A stretch of DNA of 6,980 nucleotides from an uncultured Ruminococcus sp. (GTDB taxonomy: Bacteria; Bacillota; Clostridia; Oscillospirales; Ruminococcaceae), in contig USJI01000052.1 of assembly GCA_900554975.1 (NCBI GenBank), forward strand, positions 1-6,980, written 5' to 3'. Below the pieces are notes generated by a model. That model did not search any database and was not told the DNA's origin. It saw nothing but the letters and a program-made list of their open reading frames with translations. Numbering within the stretch: the first letter of the stretch is position 1; every line of letters starts with the position of its first letter. Made by a program: the position numbers and the translations under genes. This document shows positions 1 to 6,097 of the stretch, in pieces.

Positions 1-1
1 C

Positions 2-1840
2 ATTCAGAGCAATGCTGAAAAGTATGGTATAACTTCAGATGCAGATTACACCGAACTTATGGCAAAGCTTATAATGTCCACAGCCACACCTGTTTATTCA
101 AGCGACGGTCTCGAGCTGGCTTCACCAAGAGTTCAGGGAAACGGTCTTGCAAACATTTCAGATGCTGTAAATTCCCCTTGCTATATTTCATCAAACAGTA
201 AGGCTGATAATTACCGTCCTAAGATTTCACTCGGTCAGGACATGTCAGGCGATTACACACTTGAATTCAATATCCATAATATAAGCGATACTGCACAGAC
301 ATATTATCTCAGTGAAGCTGTTTTCTGCGATTCACTCGACCAGAACGGCAACCTTAACTGGGATACAAACAGACTCTCAGCAGGTTCTGAATACACTATA
401 AAATTCACAAGCACCGATTACGGCACTACACTTGATTCAGTAACAGTCGAACCAGACAGCACTTTTGCCGTAACTGCACAGATTACCCTCAGCGGTGCAT
501 ATGACAAAATACGTAATGAATTTGAAAACGGAACTTTCGTTGACGGATATATAATGCTCAATTCAGATTCAGCACAGAATCTTACACTTTCATTTATGGC
601 GTTCTGCGGTGACTGGTCGGAAGAAAACAAAGCGGAGCTCTTCCACCCGTTCATTTATTCAAATCCTGATGATGATTACGGTTCATATCTCTCAGACGGC
701 AGCAACATAGCAGGTTCAAATATTTTAGGTGCTTTAAATTCCGCAGAAACAGACGATAAAGTTGATTTAAACAAATTTATATCACAGCCTTACTTCTCAC
801 CTCTTACTGATTCCGAAACCGACTCAGATGACACAGTTTTCAATGAGCTTTTCATAAACTTCGTTTCAAAACGCAGATGCTACGATGTAACAGCAACTAT
901 ATATAACAAAGATAAACAGATAGTTTACAAGGACATTATCGGCAATGGCGTAACTAATATAGATTTGCTGTCCGGTGAACCAGCATACAATATTTATGAC
1001 ATCGACTGGGATTTCCGTGATCTCGATGGTGAAATACATAACAATGAAACATATACATTGTGGATAACAGCAAGAACTCCTCTGTCTGATTCAAATTCCA
1101 GATACCCTATATCGCAGGAATTCAAAATAGATACTGAAAAACCTGTTGTAAATTCATACGAAGTTCTTGATATTGCCGGAGATAAATATCTCATGATAAA
1201 CGCTTCAGATAACGGAACTTTACAGGGCGGTATATCCTATTCGGACAACTCCGGATCGCAATTAAGCATGATTGACAGCTGCGGACTGGCAGGAAAGAGT
1301 GCTAAAGAACCTGTTATTCTTCAGCTTCCTGAAAATGCAAATCAGGGTTATGCTGAAATATATGATATGGCAGGAAACTCAGAAAAGCTTTATTTCAGTG
1401 ACATAAACACATCTGATGTTTATACACTCAAATCCAAAGGTGACGCCTACTTCACAAGCGATGAAAAAACATTCAAAAACAAATTTGCCTTTGTTGACAG
1501 TTCAGGAAACACATCAAAAATAAGCTTTGATTTCTCTGACACTCCTCAGAGCGTATATGAACAGAAGGGTGACTCCGCTACCCTTCTGATAAACGGAACA
1601 AGGGTTGCGGATATTGCAGTTGAAGTCGGATTAAGAGGTGACGCTAATCTTTCCGGTAAAGTGGATGTAAGAGATGCTTCACTCATTGCATCAATGCTGG
1701 CACGCAAGACAAGTTCACAGTATGCGGAATTTATGAGTTCTCTCGGAGGATACTGTGCAGACTATAATCAGGACGGCAAAACAAACGTCCGTGACGCAGC
1801 AGCAATCGCAGCATTCCTCGCATCACAGTACAGACATTAA
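2..1840 (+). CDS. Dockerin-bearing subtilisin-like (S8, lactocepin/C5a-peptidase type) protease, C-terminal part
   Basis: The reading frame is open from base 2, so this is the 3' part (612 codons) of a longer gene; the ATG at 59 is internal. The first residues (LMAKLIMSTATP, then SPRVQGNGLANISDAV) match the segment that closes the peptidase S8 domain in cell-envelope proteinases; the catalytic Asp, His and GTS-Ser motifs must lie upstream. From about 220 to 650 follows an Fn3_5-like beta domain (PKISLGQD...YTLEFNIHNIS; closing FMAFCGDW at about 590-616, the counterpart of the family's YMGFxGDW). About 840-1560 holds further Ig-like beta-sandwich sequence, including DTEKPVV at about 1130. Bases 1636-1837 encode a type I dockerin. 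The protein is expected to be exported and to degrade extracellular protein while docked on a cohesin scaffold. The gene ends in TAA before a strong terminator. The dockerin is certain; the S8 family call rests on the linker and Fn3-like motifs alone. Confidence 0.86.
   Translation: MQSNAEKYGITSDADYTELMAKLIMSTATPVYSSDGLELASPRVQGNGLANISDAVNSPCYISSNSKADNYRPKISLGQDMSGDYTLEFNIHNISDTAQTYYLSEAVFCDSLDQNGNLNWDTNRLSAGSEYTIKFTSTDYGTTLDSVTVEPDSTFAVTAQITLSGAYDKIRNEFENGTFVDGYIMLNSDSAQNLTLSFMAFCGDWSEENKAELFHPFIYSNPDDDYGSYLSDGSNIAGSNILGALNSAETDDKVDLNKFISQPYFSPLTDSETDSDDTVFNELFINFVSKRRCYDVTATIYNKDKQIVYKDIIGNGVTNIDLLSGEPAYNIYDIDWDFRDLDGEIHNNETYTLWITARTPLSDSNSRYPISQEFKIDTEKPVVNSYEVLDIAGDKYLMINASDNGTLQGGISYSDNSGSQLSMIDSCGLAGKSAKEPVILQLPENANQGYAEIYDMAGNSEKLYFSDINTSDVYTLKSKGDAYFTSDEKTFKNKFAFVDSSGNTSKISFDFSDTPQSVYEQKGDSATLLINGTRVADIAVEVGLRGDANLSGKVDVRDASLIASMLARKTSSQYAEFMSSLGGYCADYNQDGKTNVRDAAAIAAFLASQYRH
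1636..1837 (+). other. Type I dockerin domain (two F-hand calcium repeats)
   Basis: Two repeats of about 22 residues are visible. The first loop reads DANLSGKVDVRD, with Asp1, Asn3, Ser5, Asp9 and Asp12 as calcium ligands, followed by helix ASLIASMLA. The second reads DYNQDGKTNVRD, with Asp1, Asn3, Asp5, Asn9 and Asp12, followed by AAAIAAFLA. A linker of about 25 residues joins them. Dockerins bind cohesin modules of cellulosomal scaffoldins. The V-R-D-A helix start in both repeats gives the near two-fold symmetry typical of dockerins. No cohesin gene is in the window, so the partner is unknown. Confidence 0.94.
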
Positions 1841-1843
1841 ACA

Positions 1844-1872
1844 AAAGGGCGGTCAGAATATGACCGCCCTTT
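1844..1872 (+). terminator. Rho-independent terminator of the protease gene
   Basis: A perfect 12-bp inverted repeat (AAAGGGCGGTCA at 1844-1855, TGACCGCCCTTT at 1861-1872) encloses a 5-nt loop, GAATA. It starts 3 bases after the TAA stop. The 3' arm ends in TTT and is followed by ATTG, so the U tract is short, but the stem is GC-rich. It should end plus-strand transcription of the dockerin protease. Confidence 0.85.
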
Positions 1873-1882
1873 ATTGTAAGAA

Positions 1883-1914
1883 AAAGACCTGAGATTACGA
1901 ATTCTCAGGTCTTT
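1883..1914 (-). terminator. Terminator of cdaA-cdaR, probably bidirectional
   Basis: A perfect 12-bp stem (AAAGACCTGAGA at 1883-1894 with TCTCAGGTCTTT at 1903-1914) encloses an 8-nt loop. Read on the minus strand it lies 11 bases beyond the cdaR stop and is followed by a T-rich tail (TTTTTCTTA including the stem end). Read on the plus strand the tail is CTTTTGTTTTG, also T-rich. It therefore can stop both converging transcripts and back up the hairpin at 1844-1872. Confidence 0.82.
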
Positions 1915-1925
1915 CTTTTGTTTTG

Positions 1926-3230
1926 TTATTCATCAGAACTGCTTGATGAATCTGATGAAACAGGTTCTGCTTCAATTGAAACTTTCTGAAGTCCTACTGC
2001 CCATACCTTGTCATAATTCGGGAAGCTTATTGTCGCATCTGCTGTGAAATTATTGCTCTGTATAGTATATTTAAGAAGGTCAACTGAAACCAGAATATCC
2101 TTTTCAGTTATATCAGCAATGTCGTCCTCAGGACCGATAATATCAAATACAAGCCCATACGAATTTACTGTACAATTATAATCAGAAGGAGCATTGAGAA
2201 TTGAAATATCATTTACAGTAACCGTTTTCTTTGCAAGCCCATCCGTATTGAGTTTTACAGTAACGGATGATACATTTGAGAGATCCTTGTAGTTTTCAGG
2301 AATTTCAATCGGGAATGATTTGTTGAAGTCCCAGCCGATATCATAAAGCGGAATCGAACCGAAATTCCATGAATCTATTTTCTGAAGATCTGTATTCGGT
2401 GATGCAAGATTGATTGAATCAACACTCAGTTCAAGTCCAAGTGAATCCACATCAAAGTTTGAAGGAGCATATCTTATATCATAACTCAGGTCAAGTTTTT
2501 TCTGCATATAAACCGGAATGTCTATCGTGAAATCGTCAGTTCCGAAAGAAATATTCTTTGTATCTATCTTTGAATCATTCTTGTCATACAGAACAACTTC
2601 AGAGCTGTGGAAAGTATATGCTGTGTCCAGCTCCTGTTCATTGCTTACAACAACAGCTGCTTTTTCAATACTGTCAAGCTGTGTTGAAGGGCCGGAAATT
2701 TCTATAACGGACGGTGTACATTTAAACTCATTGCTGTCCATGTACATGCCATCTGATGCCTTGACGTTCGGTGCTTCAACAGAAAGTTCAAATTCCCTTG
2801 TATCTATCCTGTCGAACATTACCGTCATTGTTGCCGGACTGACATTCGTTACTTCAAACTTGACATCTGATTTTTTTGCAGTAACATTTATTTTAAGATT
2901 TTTTTCTCCGGCAGACGTAACATTCTCAACGACTGCTTGAGCCGTCAGGTCATCAGCACTCAGACTTCCGATGCTTGAGCGGTTACCCTTTATCGTCACA
3001 TTTACCTTTTTCGTTTCATAGCTTATAACACTGAGTCCGTTTTCTTCAGCGGAAGTTCCTGTAATATCAATCTCAACAGGAATATTGCTTATTGTTTTAG
3101 GCGTTGTAGGATAAATTGTTATCGAGATAACAAACCACAAAATAACAGCAATTATAACCGAATATATTATCAGTGCAGGATTGGCTGTGAAAGACTGGTA
3201 CAATTTATTTTTAAGTCCTTTGAAGTTCAC
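1926..3230 (-). CDS. cdaR: CdaR-like YbbR-domain protein, membrane-anchored regulator of the diadenylate cyclase
   Basis: This 434-residue protein has a short basic N-terminus, one membrane helix at about residues 19-40 (ALIIYSVIIAVILWFVISI), and then an extracytoplasmic region with about four YbbR-like beta repeats at roughly 47-140, 146-238, 244-328 and 335-420. Repeat hallmarks include TISNIPVEID, VIEISGPSTQLDSI and VFDIIGPEDDI. The C-terminus is a Ser/Asp-rich tail (residues 425-434). In the family CdaR binds CdaA and tunes cyclic di-AMP synthesis. The start is GTG at 3230; its G-TGA overlaps the cdaA stop by 4 nt. A GGGG Shine-Dalgarno lies at 3241-3244, 10 nt upstream, inside cdaA, which indicates translational coupling. 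glmM, the common third gene of this cluster, does not follow: two hairpins and a convergent gene do. The family call is firm from the domain pattern and the pairing with cdaA. Confidence 0.9.
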   Translation of the reverse strand: MNFKGLKNKLYQSFTANPALIIYSVIIAVILWFVISITIYPTTPKTISNIPVEIDITGTSAEENGLSVISYETKKVNVTIKGNRSSIGSLSADDLTAQAVVENVTSAGEKNLKINVTAKKSDVKFEVTNVSPATMTVMFDRIDTREFELSVEAPNVKASDGMYMDSNEFKCTPSVIEISGPSTQLDSIEKAAVVVSNEQELDTAYTFHSSEVVLYDKNDSKIDTKNISFGTDDFTIDIPVYMQKKLDLSYDIRYAPSNFDVDSLGLELSVDSINLASPNTDLQKIDSWNFGSIPLYDIGWDFNKSFPIEIPENYKDLSNVSSVTVKLNTDGLAKKTVTVNDISILNAPSDYNCTVNSYGLVFDIIGPEDDIADITEKDILVSVDLLKYTIQSNNFTADATISFPNYDKVWAVGLQKVSIEAEPVSSDSSSSSDE

Positions 3231-4105
3231 TTTTTATCATCCCCTTTTGAGAAGAATCTCCTTACCGGAAACTTTTTCTTTGTTTCCGCCGGCTTTGGAA
3301 GTATAGCTTCATGGAGGTATTCATTAAGCATAAATCTTGTATAGTCACGGACAAGAGTACCGTTTTCTGCAACGGATATCTGTCCGGTTTCCTCTGATAC
3401 AACAATAATAATAGCATCTGAATTTTCGCTCATTCCGATAGCGGCTCTGTGCCTTGAACCGAGCTTCTTGTTGATAAGCTCTTCCTTCTGAGGTTTCGGG
3501 AGAAAACAAGCTGCCGCAAGAATTATACCGTCCCTCATTATTACTGCCCCGTCATGCAGCGGAGTATTCGGGAAGAATATGTTTCCGAAAAGTTCCTTGC
3601 TCGGCCTTGCGTTCAGGATAGTTCCGTTTTCTATCTGTTCGCCAAGCTTCGTCTGACGCTCAATAACAATAAGTGCACCTGTTTTTGTTGCGGAAAGATC
3701 AACACAGGAATCACATATAGCTTCTATCGCAACATTCCATTTCTTTGTTATCTCATCAGACGTGTCAGAAAAGTTAAAGATATTAAGCCCGAATTTGGCT
3801 CGTCCTGCTTTTTCAAGTGCACGTCTTATTTCCGGCTGGAACATTATCAGAATCGCCAGAAGTCCGATATTCACAATGCTTTTTATTATGTACGAAATTG
3901 CTTTCAGTCCGATAGTTGAACTTACCACATAAGCAGCCGCAATTATAAGGATACCTTTTATAAGCTGATTTGCCCTTGTTTCCCTTACGATCTTGATAAG
4001 AAGATAAACGAGATATGACAGAATCAACATATCAATAATATCCATAATCGTAACAGTCTGTATAACGTTCCATATCATATTCAGCATATTTCTTATTGCG
4101 TACAT
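3227..4105 (-). CDS. cdaA: Membrane diadenylate cyclase CdaA (cyclic di-AMP synthase)
   Basis: CdaA condenses two ATP into cyclic di-AMP at the inner face of the membrane. The 292-residue length is near the family norm (about 270-290). Three membrane segments are visible at about residues 22-42, 50-64 and 70-88, followed by PEIRRALEKAGR, the usual linker into the DAC (DisA_N) domain. The two catalytic signatures are present: DGA at 185-187 within PLHDGAVIM, and RHR at 218-220 within LGSRHRAAIGMSE. SEETGQISVAENG at 237-249 is also typical. The ATG at 4105 has a strong site, AAAGGGAG, at 4112-4119 with a 6-nt spacer. The last 23 residues (KPAETKKK onward) are strongly basic, which may aid membrane contact; this is inference. 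It is the first gene of a two-gene operon with cdaR and has a likely promoter of its own. Confidence 0.97.
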   Translation of the reverse strand: MYAIRNMLNMIWNVIQTVTIMDIIDMLILSYLVYLLIKIVRETRANQLIKGILIIAAAYVVSSTIGLKAISYIIKSIVNIGLLAILIMFQPEIRRALEKAGRAKFGLNIFNFSDTSDEITKKWNVAIEAICDSCVDLSATKTGALIVIERQTKLGEQIENGTILNARPSKELFGNIFFPNTPLHDGAVIMRDGIILAAACFLPKPQKEELINKKLGSRHRAAIGMSENSDAIIIVVSEETGQISVAENGTLVRDYTRFMLNEYLHEAILPKPAETKKKFPVRRFFSKGDDKK

Positions 4106-4111
4106 AATTCA

Positions 4112-4119
4112 CTCCCTTT
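4112..4119 (-). promoter_or_regulatory. Ribosome binding site of cdaA
   Basis: The minus strand reads AAAGGGAG followed by TGAATT and the ATG at 4105, a near-ideal 6-nt spacing. The six bases AAAGGG also occur in the 5' arm of the leader hairpin at 4141-4160 and are complementary to that hairpin's 3' arm. Confidence 0.85.
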
Positions 4120-4120
4120 C

Positions 4121-4132
4121 TTTTGTACAAAA
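4121..4132. repeat. Perfect 12-bp palindrome TTTTGTACAAAA
   Basis: TTTTGTACAAAA is fully self-complementary and ends one base upstream of the cdaA Shine-Dalgarno core. It lies in the leader, downstream of the predicted promoter. Such a symmetric site could be an operator for a dimeric regulator; no specific regulator can be named from the sequence. Confidence 0.4.
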
Positions 4133-4140
4133 TTGTATGC

Positions 4141-4160
4141 AAAGGGGCAAAAGCCCCTTT
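4141..4160 (-). terminator. 8-bp hairpin between the desulfurase gene and cdaA (terminator or leader structure)
   Basis: AAAGGGGC and GCCCCTTT form a perfect 8-bp stem around a 4-nt loop (TTTT on the minus strand). It lies about 60 bases past the desulfurase stop, so it may end transcription of the ispD-to-desulfurase operon. No long U tract follows on the minus strand (GCATACAATTTTG), so termination would be weak. If the promoter at 4177-4204 is right, the same hairpin is in the cdaA leader, a few bases from the transcript start. The structure is plain; its role is not. Confidence 0.55.
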
Positions 4161-4176
4161 GACACACCCTATAATA

Positions 4177-4204
4177 ATTTTACCATAATTACAGATAATT
4201 TCAA
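4177..4204 (-). promoter_or_regulatory. Predicted sigma-A promoter of cdaA-cdaR
   Basis: On the minus strand there is a -35 box TTGAAA (plus positions 4199-4204), a 16-bp spacer, and a -10 box TAAAAT (4177-4182) preceded by TGG, an extended -10 element. Transcription would begin near 4170 and give a leader of about 65 nt with the hairpin at 4141-4160. This is the best promoter-like match in the gap, but it is a prediction from motif match only. Confidence 0.55.
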
Positions 4205-4219
4205 TAGTTTTTTTAATAT

Positions 4220-5341
4220 TTATTGTAACTTTTTTATAGTTTTCACAAGATTTTCAACTTGCTGTTCGTTGTTGAAAACAGACGGAGCAAATCTGACAGT
4301 TCCGTCAGGAGTTCCGAGTGAATGATGTGCCAGCGGAGAACAGTGAAGTCCCGCCCGGAGGCAAAATCCCCTCTGATTCAGAAGTCCTGCCGCATCTTCG
4401 GGTTTCATTCCCGGAAGATTAAAGGAAACTATCGGAACGTATCCGACTCCCGGCCTTCTGTATATTATAACATCTGTTCCGTAAAGCCCGTCAATAAATC
4501 TGCGGCACAGGCGATTCTCATGACGAAATATTTTTTCCGTTCCCATAAAACTTACGAAATCAAGACCGTTTTTCAGTGCGATTATACCAACTGTATTCAC
4601 AGTTCCGCTTTCCAGACCGTCCGGCATAAAATCAGGCTGTTCAAGATTCATTGATGAACTGCCCGTCCCCCCTTGCATAAGCGGTTCTATATGATATTTC
4701 CCGTCGCTCACAAGAAGTCCTGTACCCGTAGGACCGTAAAGTCCCTTGTGCCCTGATGTACACAGGATATTTATTCCATCTGACATCTTAACGTCAAGCA
4801 CACCGCAGGCCTGTGCACCGTCAGCAATAAAACAGATATTTTTTTCAGAGCAAAGTTTACCCAGTTCCTTATAGGGCATTATCTGTCCTGTCACATTTCC
4901 GGCAATAACACTTACAATTGCCCTGGTGTTTTTATTTATCAGCCTTCTGAAATTTTCAACAGTTTCCTCCGGATTGTCAGAAACTTCAGCAATACTGAAT
5001 GTGCACACGCCTTTTTTTGCAAGTGCATACACAGGTCTTGAGGAAGAATTATGTTCTATCCCGCTGATTATTATATGCCCGCCATGACACATTATTCCCT
5101 GTATTGCAAAATTAAGTGCCTGTGTGCAGTTCATTGTAAAAATGACATTTTCTGTTTCTGCCCCGAAAAATTCCGCCACTGTCTGACGTGTATCATAAAC
5201 CTTCTCCGAAGTCGCCATAGTTATCCTGTGTCCGCCACGTCCGGCATTTCCGCCGTAATGCTTTACAGCATTGAAAACAGCTGCCGCAACTGAAGGCGGT
5301 TTCGGAAAGGTTGTTGCCGCATTATCAAAATTTACTGTCAT
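4220..5341 (-). CDS. Cysteine desulfurase-type class V aminotransferase (PLP enzyme)
   Basis: This 373-residue protein is predicted to remove sulfur (or selenium) from cysteine (selenocysteine) as an enzyme-bound persulfide. The N-terminus NFDNAATTFPKP and NAGRGGHR are characteristic. PLP-site residues can be placed: His97 in IEHNS, Asp174 and Gln177 in ADGAQ, and Lys199 in TSGHKGLYGPTG as the Schiff-base lysine. The catalytic cysteine is Cys334 in RAGLHCSPLAH, with Arg350 in the GTVRFAPSVFN segment. This pattern fits the SufS/Csd side of the family and best resembles the subgroup often labelled TIGR01977 (EF2568-like), not housekeeping IscS. The ATG at 5341 shares one base with the TAA of the upstream small gene (TAATG), so the two are coupled. 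No scaffold gene (sufU, iscU) or selD is in view, so the acceptor is unknown. Family confident; subgroup and physiological substrate inferred. Confidence 0.9.
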   Translation of the reverse strand: MTVNFDNAATTFPKPPSVAAAVFNAVKHYGGNAGRGGHRITMATSEKVYDTRQTVAEFFGAETENVIFTMNCTQALNFAIQGIMCHGGHIIISGIEHNSSSRPVYALAKKGVCTFSIAEVSDNPEETVENFRRLINKNTRAIVSVIAGNVTGQIMPYKELGKLCSEKNICFIADGAQACGVLDVKMSDGINILCTSGHKGLYGPTGTGLLVSDGKYHIEPLMQGGTGSSSMNLEQPDFMPDGLESGTVNTVGIIALKNGLDFVSFMGTEKIFRHENRLCRRFIDGLYGTDVIIYRRPGVGYVPIVSFNLPGMKPEDAAGLLNQRGFCLRAGLHCSPLAHHSLGTPDGTVRFAPSVFNNEQQVENLVKTIKKLQ

Positions 5342-5565
5342 TACGGCATCCCGTTCCTGACAAGCTTTCCATAAGCAATATGATTTTTATTTAAAAGTGC
5401 AATCACTATTTTTGCATCTGCATTGACAATTATCATATGCGTACACCCGTTCTCGGAAACATTGGCAGACCTTTTTATCTCACAGGAATATCCCTGGGAG
5501 CTGAGAAAACGCTTTGCCTTTATCGCATGAGTAACAGACGGCATAGAGATTGCTGTAACATTCAT
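5341..5565 (-). CDS. Small DUF3343-type putative sulfur/selenium carrier protein
   Basis: The 74-residue product resembles the DUF3343 'putative Se/S carrier-like' family: a beta-alpha start (VTAISMPSVTHAIKAKRFLSSQGY), then a conserved-looking cysteine at residue 41 in ENGCTH, a hydrophobic strand (MIIV) and a final helix-strand. Cys28 is a second cysteine. The likely role is accepting sulfur or selenium from the co-encoded desulfurase; this is inferred from family naming and coupling. The ATG at 5565 is chosen because AAGGGG lies at 5573-5578 with a 7-nt spacer. An upstream in-frame ATG at 5649 would add 28 non-family residues, lies within ispF and lacks support. Stop and next start overlap as TAATG. 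The Shine-Dalgarno is in the loop of a possible stem-loop. Confidence 0.78.
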   Translation of the reverse strand: MNVTAISMPSVTHAIKAKRFLSSQGYSCEIKRSANVSENGCTHMIIVNADAKIVIALLNKNHIAYGKLVRNGMP

Positions 5566-5593
5566 AGTATCACCCCTTCTCTCTGATGATACT
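5566..5593 (-). promoter_or_regulatory. Stem-loop presenting the Shine-Dalgarno of the small carrier gene
   Basis: AGTATCA (5566-5572) and TGATACT (5587-5593) form a perfect 7-bp stem whose 3' arm (minus strand) abuts the ATG at 5565. The 14-nt loop (5573-5586) contains the Shine-Dalgarno AAGGGG. The stem is AT-rich, so its stability is modest. It may tune initiation or simply be chance symmetry in a short spacer. Confidence 0.4.
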
Positions 5594-5611
5594 ATTATTA
5601 TATGCGGTATG

Positions 5612-6097
5612 TCAGAATTTGTTCTTCTTTTCGACAAGAAGAACTGCACAGTGTGCCGCCATTCCCTTTCCTTCTCCGGTGAATCCGAGTCCTTCTTCAG
5701 TTGTCGCCTTGACGCTTACCTGTGACACATCACATTTGCAGGCTGCGGCAATATTTTCACGCATCTTTTCAATATGCGGAGCAAGTTTCGGAGCCTGTGC
5801 AAGTATAACAGCGTCCATGTTTCCTATAACATATCCGTTTTCTTCAATAAGTCCGTAAACGTGTTCCAGAAGTTTTATGCTGTCAGCACCTTTATACTTC
5901 GGGTCATTGTCAGGGAAATGCTTCCCTATATCTCCGAGTGCCAGTGCTCCCAGAAGTCCGTCCATAACAGCGTGTGTCAGAACATCTGCATCAGAATGCC
6001 CCAGCAGACCTTTTTCATACGGTATCTCAACACCGCCAAGTATAAGCTTTCTGTTTTCCGTCAGTTTATGCACATCATATCCGTGTCCGATTCTCAT
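5612..6097 (-). CDS. ispF: 2-C-methyl-D-erythritol 2,4-cyclodiphosphate synthase IspF
   Basis: IspF converts CDP-methylerythritol 2-phosphate to the cyclodiphosphate MEcPP, releasing CMP, in the MEP isoprenoid pathway in the cytosol. The 161 residues match the family length. The N-terminus RIGHGYDVH supplies the metal ligands Asp8 and His10; the third ligand is His42 in [11 protein letters not shown], and GHSDAD is at 33-38. [11 protein letters not shown] at 56-66 and the C-terminal [16 protein letters not shown] are the other family signatures. The ATG at 6097 overlaps the ispD stop as ATGA. Its Shine-Dalgarno, AAGGAA at 6103-6108, lies inside ispD. No residue departs from the expected active site. 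Confidence 0.98.
   Translation of the reverse strand: MRIGHGYDVHKLTENRKLILGGVEIPYEKGLLGHSDADVLTHAVMDGLLGALALGDIGKHFPDNDPKYKGADSIKLLEHVYGLIEENGYVIGNMDAVILAQAPKLAPHIEKMRENIAAACKCDVSQVSVKATTEEGLGFTGEGKGMAAHCAVLLVEKKNKF

Noticed and set aside
59..61. ATG at 59 as the start of the dockerin protease
   Set aside because: The frame is open to the left edge and the residues before it (YTELMAKLIMSTATP) continue the S8 family pattern, so this methionine is internal.
2871..2905. Two runs of seven T (A on the coding strand) in cdaR as frameshift sites
   Set aside because: The frame is intact across both, encoding Lys-rich stretches in a normal-length protein, and no stop or overlapping frame makes slippage meaningful.
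2518..2940. 140-codon plus-strand open frame inside cdaR
   Set aside because: It is antisense to a well-supported YbbR protein, its translation shows no family features, and other such frames (3554-3919, 5774-6136, 5877-6224) have the same origin.
4159..4175. TTGACA and TATAAT on the plus strand, an apparent consensus promoter
   Set aside because: Only 5 bases separate the boxes, where about 17 are needed, and no plus-strand gene follows.
5566..5649. Longer start (ATG at 5649) for the DUF3343-type protein
   Set aside because: It would add 28 residues overlapping ispF and lacking family resemblance, while the ATG at 5565 has a strong Shine-Dalgarno.
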